In this document: one piece after another, positions 27,361-36,807 of the stretch
Layout of the letters: each line of letters opens with the position of its first letter
Numbering within the stretch: position 1 is the first letter of the stretch
Assembly (NCBI GenBank): GCA_965116865.1
Contig: OZ220727.1
Span: 2,480,001 to 2,544,000, forward strand
Length of the DNA: 64,000 nt
Source of the DNA: Aldehydirespirator sp965116865
GTDB lineage: Bacteria > Actinomycetota > Acidimicrobiia > Acidimicrobiales > Aldehydirespiratoraceae
Direction: 5' to 3'
Made by a program: the position numbers and the translations under genes
Notes under the pieces: model-generated
Seen by the model: only the letters and a program-made list of their open reading frames with translations
Databases searched by the model: none
What the model was told of the DNA's origin: nothing

Positions 27361-27535
27361 AACCTGCGGGAGTGATCGATACGGCCAGCCACGCGCCGCA
27401 CGATCCGCAGTAACGGGGCGGATCCAGTTCAGGCAGGCAGCCGGCGCAGTTCCGCAGCCCGCAGCCGGCGCAGTGACCCTGTTCCGGCTGTTGCCTCGGC
27501 ACGGAGCCCGGCCCCTGGCTCGGCCCAGCCTTCAT
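27314..27535 (-). CDS. bsaP: biotin synthase auxiliary protein (BsaP-like)
   Basis: 73 residues, cysteine-rich: HCAGCGLRNCAGC, then DPPRYCGSCGAWLAVSITP and GWRARC. The order C..C, PPRYC..C, V.ITP.GW.ARC matches the small actinobacterial protein that supports biotin synthase, probably by maintaining its iron-sulfur cluster. It lies 25 bp downstream of bioB in the same direction. Its last residues run into the 72-bp array. No other function is apparent. Confidence 0.75.
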   Translation of the reverse strand: MKAGPSQGPGSVPRQQPEQGHCAGCGLRNCAGCLPELDPPRYCGSCGAWLAVSITPAGWRARCRCCGTVGSGW

Positions 27536-27560
27536 TGCCCACAGAGCGCGACGGGAAGGA

Positions 27561-28559
27561 TCAAACCGCGGCGGACAGGCTGCCGATCGGCATGCGCAAG
27601 TCGGCGAGCATGTCGAGGTCCTGCTGGGGCGACCGGCCCAGAGTGGTCAGATAGTTGCCCACGATCAAGGCGTTGATCCCGGCCGTCATGCCCAAGGCCT
27701 GCAAGTCGCGCAAGGTGATCTCCCGACCGCCGGCGTAGCGCAGGATCACCGACGGCATCGCCAACCGGAACAGCGCGATCCAGCGGATGGCGTCCAGCGC
27801 CCCCACCGGCCTGCGGATCTGCAAAGGCGTGCCCGGCCGAGGGTTGAGAAAGTTGATCGGCACCTCGCAAGGTTCCAGCTCCCTGATCTGCGAGATCAGC
27901 TCGAGACGCTGCTCGACGGTCTCACCCATCCCGAGCAACACGCCGCAGCACAACTGCATGCCGGCCGCGCGCACGTGGATGCAGGTGTCGACGCGCTCGT
28001 CGAAGCTATGGGTGGTGACCACCTCGCCGAAGAACGACCGGCTCGTCTCCAGGTTGTGGTTGTAGCGATGCACGCCGGCCGCGGCCAGCTCGAAAGCTTG
28101 GTCCCGGGTGAGTATGCCTGCGCTGACCGCCACGTTGAGGCCGGTCTCCGCCGAGATCAGCGCGGTCAGTTCGACCAGTCGGTCCATGATGCGACGGTCG
28201 GGGCCGCGCACCGCCAGCACCATGCAGAACTCGCTGGCCCCGAGCTCCGCCGTCTCGCGGGCGGCGGCCAGCACCTCACCGGTGTCGAGGAACGGCGTGG
28301 CCTTGACCTGCGTGTCGAATGCGGCCGACTGGCTGCAGAAATGGCAGTCCTCTCCGCACCCGCCGGTCTTGGCCGACAGGATGCCCTCCACCTCCACCGT
28401 CGGACCGGCCCACGCCAGCCGGACCTCGTGGGCCAGCGCGGCCAGCGAGGGCACCGCGGAGTCGTCTACCGCTGACAGCTCGGCCAGCTCGTCGACGCCG
28501 AGTCGGCGGCGCTCGACGAGCAGCGCTGCCGACGCGCCGGCGATGGCGGGCTCGGTCAC
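27561..28559 (-). CDS. bioB: biotin synthase
   Basis: 332 residues. The radical-SAM motif is CGEDCHFCSQS, and the family segments YNHNLETSRSFF, CCGVLLGMGE and NFLNPRPGTPL are clear. It inserts sulfur into dethiobiotin to make biotin. The start is taken as GTG 28559; the frame continues through a dispersed element and an array, which are not protein. No other biotin gene is in the window. Confidence 0.92.
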   Translation of the reverse strand: MTEPAIAGASAALLVERRRLGVDELAELSAVDDSAVPSLAALAHEVRLAWAGPTVEVEGILSAKTGGCGEDCHFCSQSAAFDTQVKATPFLDTGEVLAAARETAELGASEFCMVLAVRGPDRRIMDRLVELTALISAETGLNVAVSAGILTRDQAFELAAAGVHRYNHNLETSRSFFGEVVTTHSFDERVDTCIHVRAAGMQLCCGVLLGMGETVEQRLELISQIRELEPCEVPINFLNPRPGTPLQIRRPVGALDAIRWIALFRLAMPSVILRYAGGREITLRDLQALGMTAGINALIVGNYLTTLGRSPQQDLDMLADLRMPIGSLSAAV

Positions 28560-28584
28560 ACCGGTGAGCCTACGGGAGCGACGA

Positions 28585-28690
28585 CGCGAAGCCCGCTCGC
28601 GTTCGCTTCGCTCGCGGGCCGGGCGGGCCACGGCCTTGCCCGCACAAACCGCGACGCTCCCCCCAACCGCTCCGCCTCCGAGAACGGCCC
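28585..28690 (+). mobile_element. dispersed element, copy upstream of bioB
   Basis: CTCGCGTTCGCTTCGCTCGC, GGGCCGGGCGGGCCACGGCC, TTGCCCGCAC, then AACCGCTCCGCCTCC follow the family block order. Its right part is the first unit of the 166-bp array. Confidence 0.6.
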
Positions 28691-29160
28691 GATCGCTCAG
28701 CGGCGGATGCGCCCAACTCGGTGCTGCCGAGATAGGCCGCGACGCTCCCCCCTCCCCCAACCGCTCCGCCAAACAAAACAACGTGAACCGACCCATCGCG
28801 ACCCCACACACAAACCGCGACGCTCCCCCCAACCGCTCCGCCTCCGAGAACGGCCCGATCGCTCAGCGGCGGATGCGCCCAACTCGGTGCTGCCGAGATA
28901 GGCCGCGACGCTCCCCCCTCCCCCAACCGCTCCGCCAAACAAAACAACGTGAACCGACCCATCGCGACCCCACACACAAACCGCGACGCTCCCCCCAACC
29001 GCTCCGCCTCCGAGAACGGCCCGATCGCTCAGCGGCGGATGCGCCCAACTCGGTGCTGCCGAGATAGGCCGCGACGCTCCCCCCTCCCCCAACCGCTCCG
29101 CCAAACAAAACAACGTGAACCGACCCATCGCGACCCCGCGCACAGACCGCGACGCTCCGC
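28643..29160. repeat. 166-bp array, three copies plus the livG 3' end
   Basis: CACAAACCGCGACG-type anchors occur at 28643, 28809, 28975 and 29141, 166 bp apart. Each unit contains two related halves of about 88 and 78 bp, both starting CCGCGACGCTCC. Part of each unit duplicates the last 23 or so codons of livG (AYLGSTELGASAAERSGR on the minus strand), and the junction at 29155-29176 carries CGCCTATTCGCTCCGCCTCC, an end of the dispersed element. No gene is present in 28560-29160. Confidence 0.95.
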
Positions 29161-30132
29161 CTATTCGCTCCGCCTCCGAGAACGGCCCGATCGCTCAGCG
29201 GCGGATGCGCCCAACTCGGTGCTGCCGAGATAGGCCGCGATCACTTTGGGATCGCGCTGCACCTCCGCCGGGGACCCCTCGGAGATCCGGCGACCGAAGT
29301 CCAAGACCATCACCCGGTCGGCGATGTCCATCACCAGACCCATGTCGTGCTCCACCATGAGCAGGGTGATGCCCAGCTCGCGGCGGATGTCGAGAATGAA
29401 GCGGGCCATGTCCTCGGTCTCCTCCAGGTTCATCCCCGCCACCGGCTCGTCGAGCATCAGGAGCTCGGGCTCCATGGCCAGCGCCCGGCCCAGCTCCACC
29501 CGCTTCCTGACGCCGTAGGGCAGCAGTGCCACCGGGTGCTTGCGCCACCCTTCGATCTCCAGGAAGTCGATGACGTCCTCCACCTTGCGCCGATGCTCGA
29601 TCTCCTCGCGCTTGGCCTTGCCCACCCACAGCGCACCGGCCAACAGCGACCCGCTCATGCGAATGTGCCGACCGGTGAGAAGGTTGTCGAGCACGGTCAT
29701 GTGGGAGAACAGCTCGATGTTCTGGAACGTGCGAGCCACCCCGAGCCGGGCCACCCGGTCGGGCCGAGTGCCCATGATCGAGGTCCCCTTCCAGCGGATG
29801 TCACCCGACTGGGGCCGGTACACCTGCGAGATGGAATTGAAGATCGAGGTCTTGCCCGCACCGTTGGGACCGATGATCGCGAACAGCTCGGCCTCGCGGA
29901 CCTCGAACGACACCGAGTCGATGGCGGTGACCCCGCCGAAGCGAAGCGAGATGTCGCACACCTGCAGCAGCGGGGCGCCGGAGGCTGCGAGCCCGGACGC
30001 CGCAGACCCAGACGCCGCAGACCCAGACGCCGCAGACCCAGACGCCGCAGACCCAGACGCCGCAGACCCAGACGCCGCAGACCCAGACGCCGCAGACCCA
30101 GACGCCGCAGACCCGGACGCCGGATCGCTCAT
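29161..30132 (-). CDS. livG: branched-chain-amino-acid-type ABC transporter ATPase (LivG)
   Basis: 323 residues. ATPase motifs: GPNGAGKTS (Walker A), LLPYGVRKRVELGRAL (signature variant), LLMLDEPVAGMN (Walker B) and VEHDM (switch); the insertion between Walker A and the signature is typical of LivG. The N-terminus carries eight or so GSAAS repeats before the first beta strand (LLQVCDISLRF), and the C-terminus has an unusual Ser/Arg tail shared with the downstream array. ATG overlaps the livF stop (ATGA), so translation is coupled. It energises the uptake system of this locus. Confidence 0.9.
   Translation of the reverse strand: MSDPASGSAASGSAASGSAASGSAASGSAASGSAASGSAASGSAASGLAASGAPLLQVCDISLRFGGVTAIDSVSFEVREAELFAIIGPNGAGKTSIFNSISQVYRPQSGDIRWKGTSIMGTRPDRVARLGVARTFQNIELFSHMTVLDNLLTGRHIRMSGSLLAGALWVGKAKREEIEHRRKVEDVIDFLEIEGWRKHPVALLPYGVRKRVELGRALAMEPELLMLDEPVAGMNLEETEDMARFILDIRRELGITLLMVEHDMGLVMDIADRVMVLDFGRRISEGSPAEVQRDPKVIAAYLGSTELGASAAERSGRSRRRSE
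29996..30118 (-). repeat. 15-bp tandem repeat at the livG N-terminus
   Basis: CCAGACGCCGCAGAC repeats about eight times, encoding GSAAS on the minus strand. Identical units with variants only at the edges suggest slippage expansion and likely length polymorphism. Confidence 0.95.
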
Positions 30133-30920
30133 GACAGCCAGCGCTTGCGGCGCTTGTAGTGTTTCACGTCGCGGAACGACTTGCGCTCGCCCTCGGCGTG
30201 CAGCCCCAGGTAGAACTCCTGCACGTCCTCGTCGGCCAAGAGCTTCTCGGGCTTGCCGTCCATAACAACCTTGCCCGACTCCATGACGTAGCCGTAGTGG
30301 GCGATCGACAGGGCCATGACGGCGTTCTGCTCGATCAGCAGCACGCTGGTGCCCTGCTCGTTGATGTCGACGATGATGTCGCGTATCTGCCCGATGAGCA
30401 TCGGGGCGAGGCCCAGCGACGGCTCGTCGAGGATCAGCAGCTTCGGGTCGGCCATCAGCGCCCGCCCGATAGCCAGCATCTGCTGCTCGCCGCCCGACAG
30501 GTAGCCGGCGGTGTCCCGGCGCCGACGCCGAAGCAGCGGGAACAGCCCCATCACCCGCTCGTATGCCTCGGTGTTCGCTTTGCGGTCCCGCACCGTGAAC
30601 GCGCCCGCGTCGAGGTTCTCGTCCACGGTCAGCTCGGCAAAGATCCGACGGCCCTCCATCACCTGGGCGATGCCGGCCTCGACGATGCGCGACGGCTTGT
30701 GCTTGGAGATGTCTTCGCCGTTCCAGGTGACCGAGCCCTTGGTGATGTCGCCCTTGTGGATGTCGAGCAGCCCGGTGACGGCCCGCACCGCGGTGGTCTT
30801 GCCCGCGCCGTTGGCGCCGAGCAACGCGACGACGGCGCCGTCAGGCACCTCGACGGACAGGCCGCGCAGCACGAGCACCACCTCGTTGTAGACGACCTCG
30901 AGGTTGGAGACTTCGAGCAT
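30129..30920 (-). CDS. livF: branched-chain-amino-acid-type ABC transporter ATPase (LivF)
   Basis: 263 residues. GANGAGKTTAV (Walker A), YLSGGEQQMLAIGRALM (signature), LLILDEPSLGLAP (Walker B) and LIEQNA (switch) are diagnostic of LivF. The C-terminus is extended by a Lys/Arg-rich tail of about 25 residues. It follows livJ after a gap of about 95 bp, so a second promoter is possible. Confidence 0.93.
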   Translation of the reverse strand: MLEVSNLEVVYNEVVLVLRGLSVEVPDGAVVALLGANGAGKTTAVRAVTGLLDIHKGDITKGSVTWNGEDISKHKPSRIVEAGIAQVMEGRRIFAELTVDENLDAGAFTVRDRKANTEAYERVMGLFPLLRRRRRDTAGYLSGGEQQMLAIGRALMADPKLLILDEPSLGLAPMLIGQIRDIIVDINEQGTSVLLIEQNAVMALSIAHYGYVMESGKVVMDGKPEKLLADEDVQEFYLGLHAEGERKSFRDVKHYKRRKRWLS

Positions 30921-31015
30921 TGTTCGAGCAGTCCGTGATCCGTGTCAGCAGGCGGGGGACCGGACGGGACGGCCTGCGATGACGCAGGACCGCCCCGCCG
31001 GCGGGTTCTAGTCGG

Positions 31016-32338
31016 CTAGGGGGCCACGAAACAGGGCTCGTACTCCCAGTTCAGGGCAGTCTCGGACGCGTAGGGCCCCTTGATGAGCCGGTAGCCGCTG
31101 TTGCCGGCCTCGTCGAGCACGGTGGCGCCCGGCGTGTACAGCGACAAATCGACGTCGTACAGGTAAGTCTCGCGCACGACGTTGTCGTTGGGGCTGCCGG
31201 CCCAACTCTGGTCGGGGGCAAGGCCGTGGAGGTCGACCGTGACCTGGTTGGCGGCGGCGAGAACGCCCGCACGGGTGATGTCGCCGTTGCTGATGGCCTG
31301 GTCGAGGATCTGGTGCGCGACGTAGCCTTGGATCCAGCTGACGATGTAGGCGTCGTCGAACGGAGCCTCCGGGCGGTACTCCCGCATCACGTCGATCATC
31401 TCCTGCATGCCCTCGGCCTCGCCCACGCCCCACTGCACCGTGTAGCCGGAGTGGGTGTAGAACTTGTCGGCGATGGGGCCGACGGCGCTGCCGAGAATCG
31501 CCGGGTTCCAGGTCGGCAGGCTGCCGATCCATTGACCCCTGTAGCCCGCGTTGAAGGCTCCGCCCATGATCTTGCCGGTATGGTCCGGGTTGAGGGCGAC
31601 CCATACCCAGTCCGCGTCGGAGGCGACGATCCCCGTGACGACAGGAGTCAAGTCGGCACCGGGCGTGACCGCGCCCTCGCCGTCGTAGACGATGTTCAGT
31701 CCGAGGGCCTCCGCAGCGGTCTTCACGCCCCGGGCCGCGTCCTGGCCGTAGTCGCCCGGGAAGGTGGCGATGGCCACGTCGGGGCCGTAAGTCTCGGCCA
31801 TGTAGGTGGTGCCGTTCATGGCCTCGATGCAGTAGTTGGTCTGCACCTCGAACAGGTTCTTGCCGATGGCGGGGTCGGCCCAGCCCGAGTACCACGCCAG
31901 CGGGATTGCGGCCATGTCGTCCTCGACCAGCCGCTCCGCGATGGCTGCGGAGTGGGGCGAGCCGGTGGAGGTGCTGAACATCACGACGCTCTGAGGACCG
32001 TCGCCGGCCATGATCTCGTAGTTCTCGACGTGGGTGGTCACGTCGTAGACGTTGTCGAGCACCACCGGCTCGATCGTCCAGTCCTGGATCCCGCCGTTGT
32101 CGTTGACCCACTCCCAGTAGGCCTCGTGGCCGTCGGTGATCTTGGTGGTCAGCGGGGCGAAGAGGCCGGTCAGGTCGGTGTTCAGGCCGACCCGGATGAC
32201 CTTGTTCTCCACATCGACCCCGAAGTCGTGGGCGATGTCGTCCTCAGCCTCGGCAGGTTCGGGCTCGTCGCCGCTGCAGGCCGCAGCCACCAGGGCCACG
32301 GCACACAGCACTGCGAGCAGTTGCCTCGTTCGTTTCAC
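31016..32338 (-). CDS. extracellular substrate-binding lipoprotein of the Liv-type system
   Basis: 440 residues from GTG 32338, with GGAGGT upstream. Signal peptide of about 22 residues (RTRQLLAVLCAVALVAAAC) ending at a lipobox cysteine; then a Peripla_BP_6 fold with VIRVGLNTDLTGLFAPL, AGDGPQSVVMFSTSTGS and IATFPGDYGQDAARG. The substrate could be a branched-chain amino acid, amide, or organic acid; the co-transcribed acyl-CoA synthetase points to an acid. Lies between livM (upstream) and livF. Confidence 0.88.
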   Translation of the reverse strand: MKRTRQLLAVLCAVALVAAACSGDEPEPAEAEDDIAHDFGVDVENKVIRVGLNTDLTGLFAPLTTKITDGHEAYWEWVNDNGGIQDWTIEPVVLDNVYDVTTHVENYEIMAGDGPQSVVMFSTSTGSPHSAAIAERLVEDDMAAIPLAWYSGWADPAIGKNLFEVQTNYCIEAMNGTTYMAETYGPDVAIATFPGDYGQDAARGVKTAAEALGLNIVYDGEGAVTPGADLTPVVTGIVASDADWVWVALNPDHTGKIMGGAFNAGYRGQWIGSLPTWNPAILGSAVGPIADKFYTHSGYTVQWGVGEAEGMQEMIDVMREYRPEAPFDDAYIVSWIQGYVAHQILDQAISNGDITRAGVLAAANQVTVDLHGLAPDQSWAGSPNDNVVRETYLYDVDLSLYTPGATVLDEAGNSGYRLIKGPYASETALNWEYEPCFVAP

Positions 32339-32411
32339 GGTAGTACCTCCAAGGTTGTCCATTGGGCCATGAGCACCCCTACGATGCCCACATCTCGACG
32401 GAGGACGGCGA

Positions 32412-33662
32412 TCAATAGCTGAACGGCCACCTCTTCCAGTAGTTGCGGACGCGCACCCAGATGCCGAATATCCCGAGGGGCTCGGCGATCAGGAACACGA
32501 CGATGAGCGCCCCGAACAGCACGATGTTCCAAGCGTCCACGCTCAGAGTCCATCCGGGCGTCTGTATGGCGGTGTTGACGACCCCGAAGTCGTCCCCGTC
32601 GGTCAGCACGACCCGGGAGAGAGCCTCGACGGGACCGCCCTCCGCGTCTTCGAGCAGTACGGTGAACGCCTTCACGAACTCGGGCACCATCACCACGAAG
32701 AAACTGCCTATCAGAGGACCCGCGGTCGTGCCGGCCCCGCCGATCAGCAGGATAGCTATGAACTCCACCGACAGGAACAGGTCGAACTGGTCGACCTGGA
32801 GTCGCTGGATCAGCGCCGCGAACAGCGCCCCCGAAACGCCCGCGAAGAACGAGGACACTGCGAACGCGGCGACCTTGTAACGGAATTCCGGCACCCCCAT
32901 CACCTCCGCCGCGATGTCGCGGTCGCGTATGGCCTGGAGTGCCCGGCCTGTGCGGGTGCGAGCCAGGTTCTTGGCGACCACCGCGAACCCGACGGTAAGC
33001 GTCAGCACGAACAGGTACAGCTTCTGCAGGTCGGTGACGTCGAACCAGAGCCAGTGGCCGTCGCCGCTGACGTCCACCAGCGGCCGCTCCTCCTTCCAGA
33101 GCCGCACATCGAGCTTCTGGAACTCCCGGCCGTATGCGGGCGCGCCTGCGATCTTGCTGCCCCAGCTGGTGTTGCCGAAGTGGAGGCCCAGGAACACCAG
33201 GCCCAGCGTGACGATGGCCAGGTAGAGGCCGCGCAGTCTCACCGCCACCGGCGAGACCATCACGCCCACCAGCGCGGCTGCCACGCCCGCACCCGGCAAC
33301 CAGATCCAGATCGGCAGGGAATGGCCCCAGGTCGTCTCGCCGCTGGAGCCTCCCAGATAGACGGCGGCACAGGCGCCCGCGCCCATGAAGAAGGCATGGC
33401 CGAGCGACACCTGGCCCCCCAGTCCGCTGAGCACGTTCAGGCCGAGGGCCGCGATGGCGAACACCAGCATCCGCGACATGATCAACAGCCAGTCGCCGTC
33501 TCCCAGAAAGCGCACGACCGGAATGTGGTTGATCACCGGCAGATCGAAAGGCAGCAGATACAGCAACGCCACGAACAGCGCGAACACGACCTTCTGGGTC
33601 CAGGTAGGCAGCATCTGCGCCTCTTGGCGGTAGGCCGTGTACAGGCGCGGGCGACCCAGCAC
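32412..33662 (-). CDS. livM: branched-chain-amino-acid-type permease (LivM)
   Basis: 416 residues, eight or more membrane segments. GLNVLSGLGGQVSLGHAFFM is the LivM signature, and GRALQAIRDRDIAAEVMGV is the EAA-like loop contacting the ATPases. A hydrophilic loop of about 50 residues around 170-215 is longer than usual. The GTG start at 33662 is uncertain; ATG at about residue 17 (MLPTWTQ) is an alternative. Confidence 0.88.
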   Translation of the reverse strand: MLGRPRLYTAYRQEAQMLPTWTQKVVFALFVALLYLLPFDLPVINHIPVVRFLGDGDWLLIMSRMLVFAIAALGLNVLSGLGGQVSLGHAFFMGAGACAAVYLGGSSGETTWGHSLPIWIWLPGAGVAAALVGVMVSPVAVRLRGLYLAIVTLGLVFLGLHFGNTSWGSKIAGAPAYGREFQKLDVRLWKEERPLVDVSGDGHWLWFDVTDLQKLYLFVLTLTVGFAVVAKNLARTRTGRALQAIRDRDIAAEVMGVPEFRYKVAAFAVSSFFAGVSGALFAALIQRLQVDQFDLFLSVEFIAILLIGGAGTTAGPLIGSFFVVMVPEFVKAFTVLLEDAEGGPVEALSRVVLTDGDDFGVVNTAIQTPGWTLSVDAWNIVLFGALIVVFLIAEPLGIFGIWVRVRNYWKRWPFSY

Positions 33663-33700
33663 GGCTCAGGCCCCCTCCCCCGCTCGGTCGCGCCGCACCG

Positions 33701-34819
33701 TCACACCCTCCGGATCTCCGGGGTGCCGAACAGCCCGTAGGGGCGCACCAGCAGGCCGATCAACATCACCACGTAGGGAACGATGAGCGGGTAGCCGGCG
33801 CCGAGCCAGGACGTGTTCGCCGCGGCGTACTGGCCCGTGTAGATCTCTGCCACGCCCACCACCAGTCCGCCCAGCAGGGCCCCCGTCACCGAGTCGAGCC
33901 CTCCCAGGATCACCGCGGGCAGCGCCCGGAAGGCGATGTTGGCCGTCTCCTGGTCGACGGCGATCGTCTGGTCCACCGGCGGCTGGGTGGCGAAGACCCC
34001 TCCGACCGCGGCCAGGACCGCGCCCGCGGCCCAGGCGATGGCGAACACCCGGCCCACGTTGATGCCCTGGGCCATGGCCGCCTCCTGGTCGAAGGCCACG
34101 GCCCTCATAGCGATGCCGAGTCGAGACCGGTAGAAGAAGAACACCGCCACGAAAGCGGCCGCGGCGGTGAGCATGGCGGCCAGGAAGCTCCAGTTGATGA
34201 GCTCGCCCCCCACACTGAACCCGCCGAGGCCCCAGGGCGCCCCCACCGGCCGGAGCTCTATGACGACGGCGTCGTTGTTGAACACTCGGAACATGATCTC
34301 GAGCCCGAGCGTGATCACCGCCACCGAGAACAGAGGCTCGCCGATCATGGGACGAATCGCCAGACGCTCCACCACGAGGCCGACCGCGGCCGCGAAGGCC
34401 AGCGCCACGACGGCGCTCAGCAGCCAGTACAGCCAGTCGGGCCCGCCCAGACCGTTCAGAGGGTTGCTGATACCGGTGAAAGGTATGTGGCCGTCCCTCG
34501 CGGCCACGCTCTCGCCGCCGGAGAAGACGCTGCGCTCCTGCACGAGGAACGCCACGAACAGCGCCCCCGTGGCAGCCAGGGCGCCCTGCGCGAAGTTGAC
34601 GGTCTGGGTGGCCTTGAAGATGAGCACGAAGCCCAAGGCGATGATGGCATACACCGAGCCGAGCCCCATCGACTTCATGAACGTCCGGAAGAACAGGGCC
34701 GGGTCGGCGACGAGCTGCACGACGCCGAAGATCAGGGCCGCGGCCAGCACGCCGACCAAGAAGCCCAACGGCGCGCCGCGGCGCAAGTCGAGTCCCTCGA
34801 GCCGGGCCGACACGCCCAT
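33701..34819 (-). CDS. livH: branched-chain-amino-acid-type permease (LivH)
   Basis: 372 residues. GSVYAIIALGFVLIFKATQT and NFAQGAL are the LivH signature; AMRAVAFDQEAAMAQGINV is the cytoplasmic coupling loop. Eight membrane helices can be traced. ATG 34819 overlaps the fadD stop (TGATG), so the two genes are coupled. Confidence 0.9.
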   Translation of the reverse strand: MGVSARLEGLDLRRGAPLGFLVGVLAAALIFGVVQLVADPALFFRTFMKSMGLGSVYAIIALGFVLIFKATQTVNFAQGALAATGALFVAFLVQERSVFSGGESVAARDGHIPFTGISNPLNGLGGPDWLYWLLSAVVALAFAAAVGLVVERLAIRPMIGEPLFSVAVITLGLEIMFRVFNNDAVVIELRPVGAPWGLGGFSVGGELINWSFLAAMLTAAAAFVAVFFFYRSRLGIAMRAVAFDQEAAMAQGINVGRVFAIAWAAGAVLAAVGGVFATQPPVDQTIAVDQETANIAFRALPAVILGGLDSVTGALLGGLVVGVAEIYTGQYAAANTSWLGAGYPLIVPYVVMLIGLLVRPYGLFGTPEIRRV

Positions 34820-36693
34820 CAGTACATCGACTCCACGAGGTCGCGGAACGCCTCCTCCAGGTAGCTGCGCTTGAGCTTCTGGGTGGCGGTCAGCTCCCCG
34901 TCCTCGTGGTCGAGCTCCTTGGGCAGCAGCTTGAACTTCCTGACCTGCTCCACCCGGGCGAATTTCTTGTTGGTCTCGTCCACTGCCGCGGAGACCAGCG
35001 CGACGACCTCCTCCTTCTCCGACAGGTCCCGGTAGGTAGTGTAGGGAATGCCGTTGCGTTGGGCCCAGTCGCCCACCGTCTCCGGCTCGATCCCGATGAG
35101 GGCGGTCACGAACTTGCGGCCGTCGCCCACGACCATCGCCTCCTTCACATACGGCGACGTCTTCAGGCTGTTCTCGATCTCCGACGGCGAGATGTTCTTG
35201 CCGCCGGAGGTGATGATGATGTACTTGATGCGGTCGACGATCTTCACATGGGTGCCGTCCACCCACTCCCCCACGTCGCCGGTCATCAGCCAGCCGTCGT
35301 CGGTGAACGCCTCCGCCGACTCGTCCGGCTTGTTCCAGTAGCCGGCGAACACACCGGGATGCCTGGTCTGGATCTCGCCTGTCGTCTCGTCGATGCGCAG
35401 GCCGACGTCGGGGTAGGGCTCGCCCACCGTCCCCAGCTTCATCCGGCCGGCGAAGTTGCAGGTGGCCACGGCCGAGTTCTCGGTCATGCCGTACAGTTCG
35501 AACACCGGCACTCCGATGCCGATGAAGAACTCGAGCACCTCGGGCGCGATGGCGGCCGCGCCCGATGCGGCGTGACGGCAGCGGCGCAGGCCGATCCGCT
35601 CCTTCATGGCCCGGAACACCAGCGGCTGGCCCACGGCGTGCAGCAGGCGGGTCGCCGCCGTGTGGTTGCCGCCGTTGGCCGTCTTCCGGCGTCCGATCAC
35701 CCGCGCGAGGGCCATCGCGAAACGCAGGCAGACCCGCTTGAAGAAGGTCGCGTCGCTGCCTTTGATGATGATCAGGGCGTGCAGGCGCTCCCAGATCCTG
35801 GGCACGGCGAAGAACAGCGTCGGCTGGACCTCGCGCAGGTTCTCGGTGACGGTCTCGATCGACTCCGCGAAGTTCAGTGACGGACCCGCACCGACGAGCG
35901 TCCATGTCGAGAAGATCCGTTCGGCGACGTGGCACAGCGGCAGGTAGGTGACGATCAGGTCCTTGGGGCTGGGTCCGACGCCGTCGGGGAAGCGGCCGAG
36001 CTCGTTGACGATCTTGTCGATGCAGTAGCTCGCGTTGGCGTTGGTCAGCATGGCGCCCTTGGGTGGACCGGTGGTGCCGGAGGTGTACACCAGCGTCATC
36101 ACGTCGGTGTCGGCGGCGGCGGCCATCCGCTCGGCCACCGCGCCGGGATGGGCCTCGCGGTGGCGGCGGCCCATCTCCAGGAATGCGTCCCAGAACAGCA
36201 GCCGCGGATCGTCGTAGTCGCCGAAGCCTCTCGGCTCGGTGTAGATGATCCGCCGGACGGAGGCGGCCACCGAGGCGGGGACTTCGAGCACCTTGTCGGC
36301 CTGCTCCTGATCCTCGGCGAAGAAGACCACCGGCGCGCAGTCGCCGATCAGATACTCCACCTCCGCGGTCGGGTTGGTCGGGTAGAGGCCGACGGTCACG
36401 CCCCGAACAGCCACCGCTGCCAAGTCGAGGACGATCCACTCGGCCCGGTCCTCGGAGTGGATCGCCACCCTGTCGCCGACGCCGACACCCAACTCGATCA
36501 GGCCGTGCGCCGCGGTCTCGACCAGATCCCAGGTCTGCTCCCAGGTGTACTCCTGCCAGATGCCGAAATCCTTCTCCCGCATGGCGACCTGCCTGGGGCT
36601 GCGCCGCGCCCAGTCTCGGGCCATCGACGCCACCGTCGTCGCACCGACGGACACGGGGGCGCTGGGGCTGGGCCGTTCCGAGGTGATCGTCAC
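34819..36693 (-). CDS. AMP-forming acyl-CoA synthetase (long-chain type)
   Basis: 624 residues. YTSGTTGPPKGA (P-loop), FELYGMTEN, and WLMTGDVGEW are the adenylate-forming motifs; the segment HAASGAAAIAPEVLEFF and the length match long-chain acyl-CoA synthetases of the FadD15/AMP-binding group. GTG start with AAGGAGG 8 nt upstream. First gene of an operon with livH, livM, the binding protein, livF and livG; a transported carboxylic acid would be activated on entry. Confidence 0.9.
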   Translation of the reverse strand: MTITSERPSPSAPVSVGATTVASMARDWARRSPRQVAMREKDFGIWQEYTWEQTWDLVETAAHGLIELGVGVGDRVAIHSEDRAEWIVLDLAAVAVRGVTVGLYPTNPTAEVEYLIGDCAPVVFFAEDQEQADKVLEVPASVAASVRRIIYTEPRGFGDYDDPRLLFWDAFLEMGRRHREAHPGAVAERMAAAADTDVMTLVYTSGTTGPPKGAMLTNANASYCIDKIVNELGRFPDGVGPSPKDLIVTYLPLCHVAERIFSTWTLVGAGPSLNFAESIETVTENLREVQPTLFFAVPRIWERLHALIIIKGSDATFFKRVCLRFAMALARVIGRRKTANGGNHTAATRLLHAVGQPLVFRAMKERIGLRRCRHAASGAAAIAPEVLEFFIGIGVPVFELYGMTENSAVATCNFAGRMKLGTVGEPYPDVGLRIDETTGEIQTRHPGVFAGYWNKPDESAEAFTDDGWLMTGDVGEWVDGTHVKIVDRIKYIIITSGGKNISPSEIENSLKTSPYVKEAMVVGDGRKFVTALIGIEPETVGDWAQRNGIPYTTYRDLSEKEEVVALVSAAVDETNKKFARVEQVRKFKLLPKELDHEDGELTATQKLKRSYLEEAFRDLVESMY

Positions 36694-36807
36694 GCGTCGG
36701 CCTCCTTCACGCTGGTGCGAGCGGTCGACCGCACCACCAACGCTACTTCAGTTGCGGTCGGGCTGCCGCGACCGCGCCTCGGGAGCCGGATCGTCGGCGG
36801 CCGGTGC

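Noticed and set aside
27561..28832. bioB with a 90-residue N-terminal extension
   Set aside because: The extension translates a dispersed element and array units; biotin synthase similarity starts near GTG 28559.
33701..36439. A single 912-codon protein covering fadD and livH
   Set aside because: Only the last 372 codons are protein-like (LivH); the rest is fadD read in a wrong frame.
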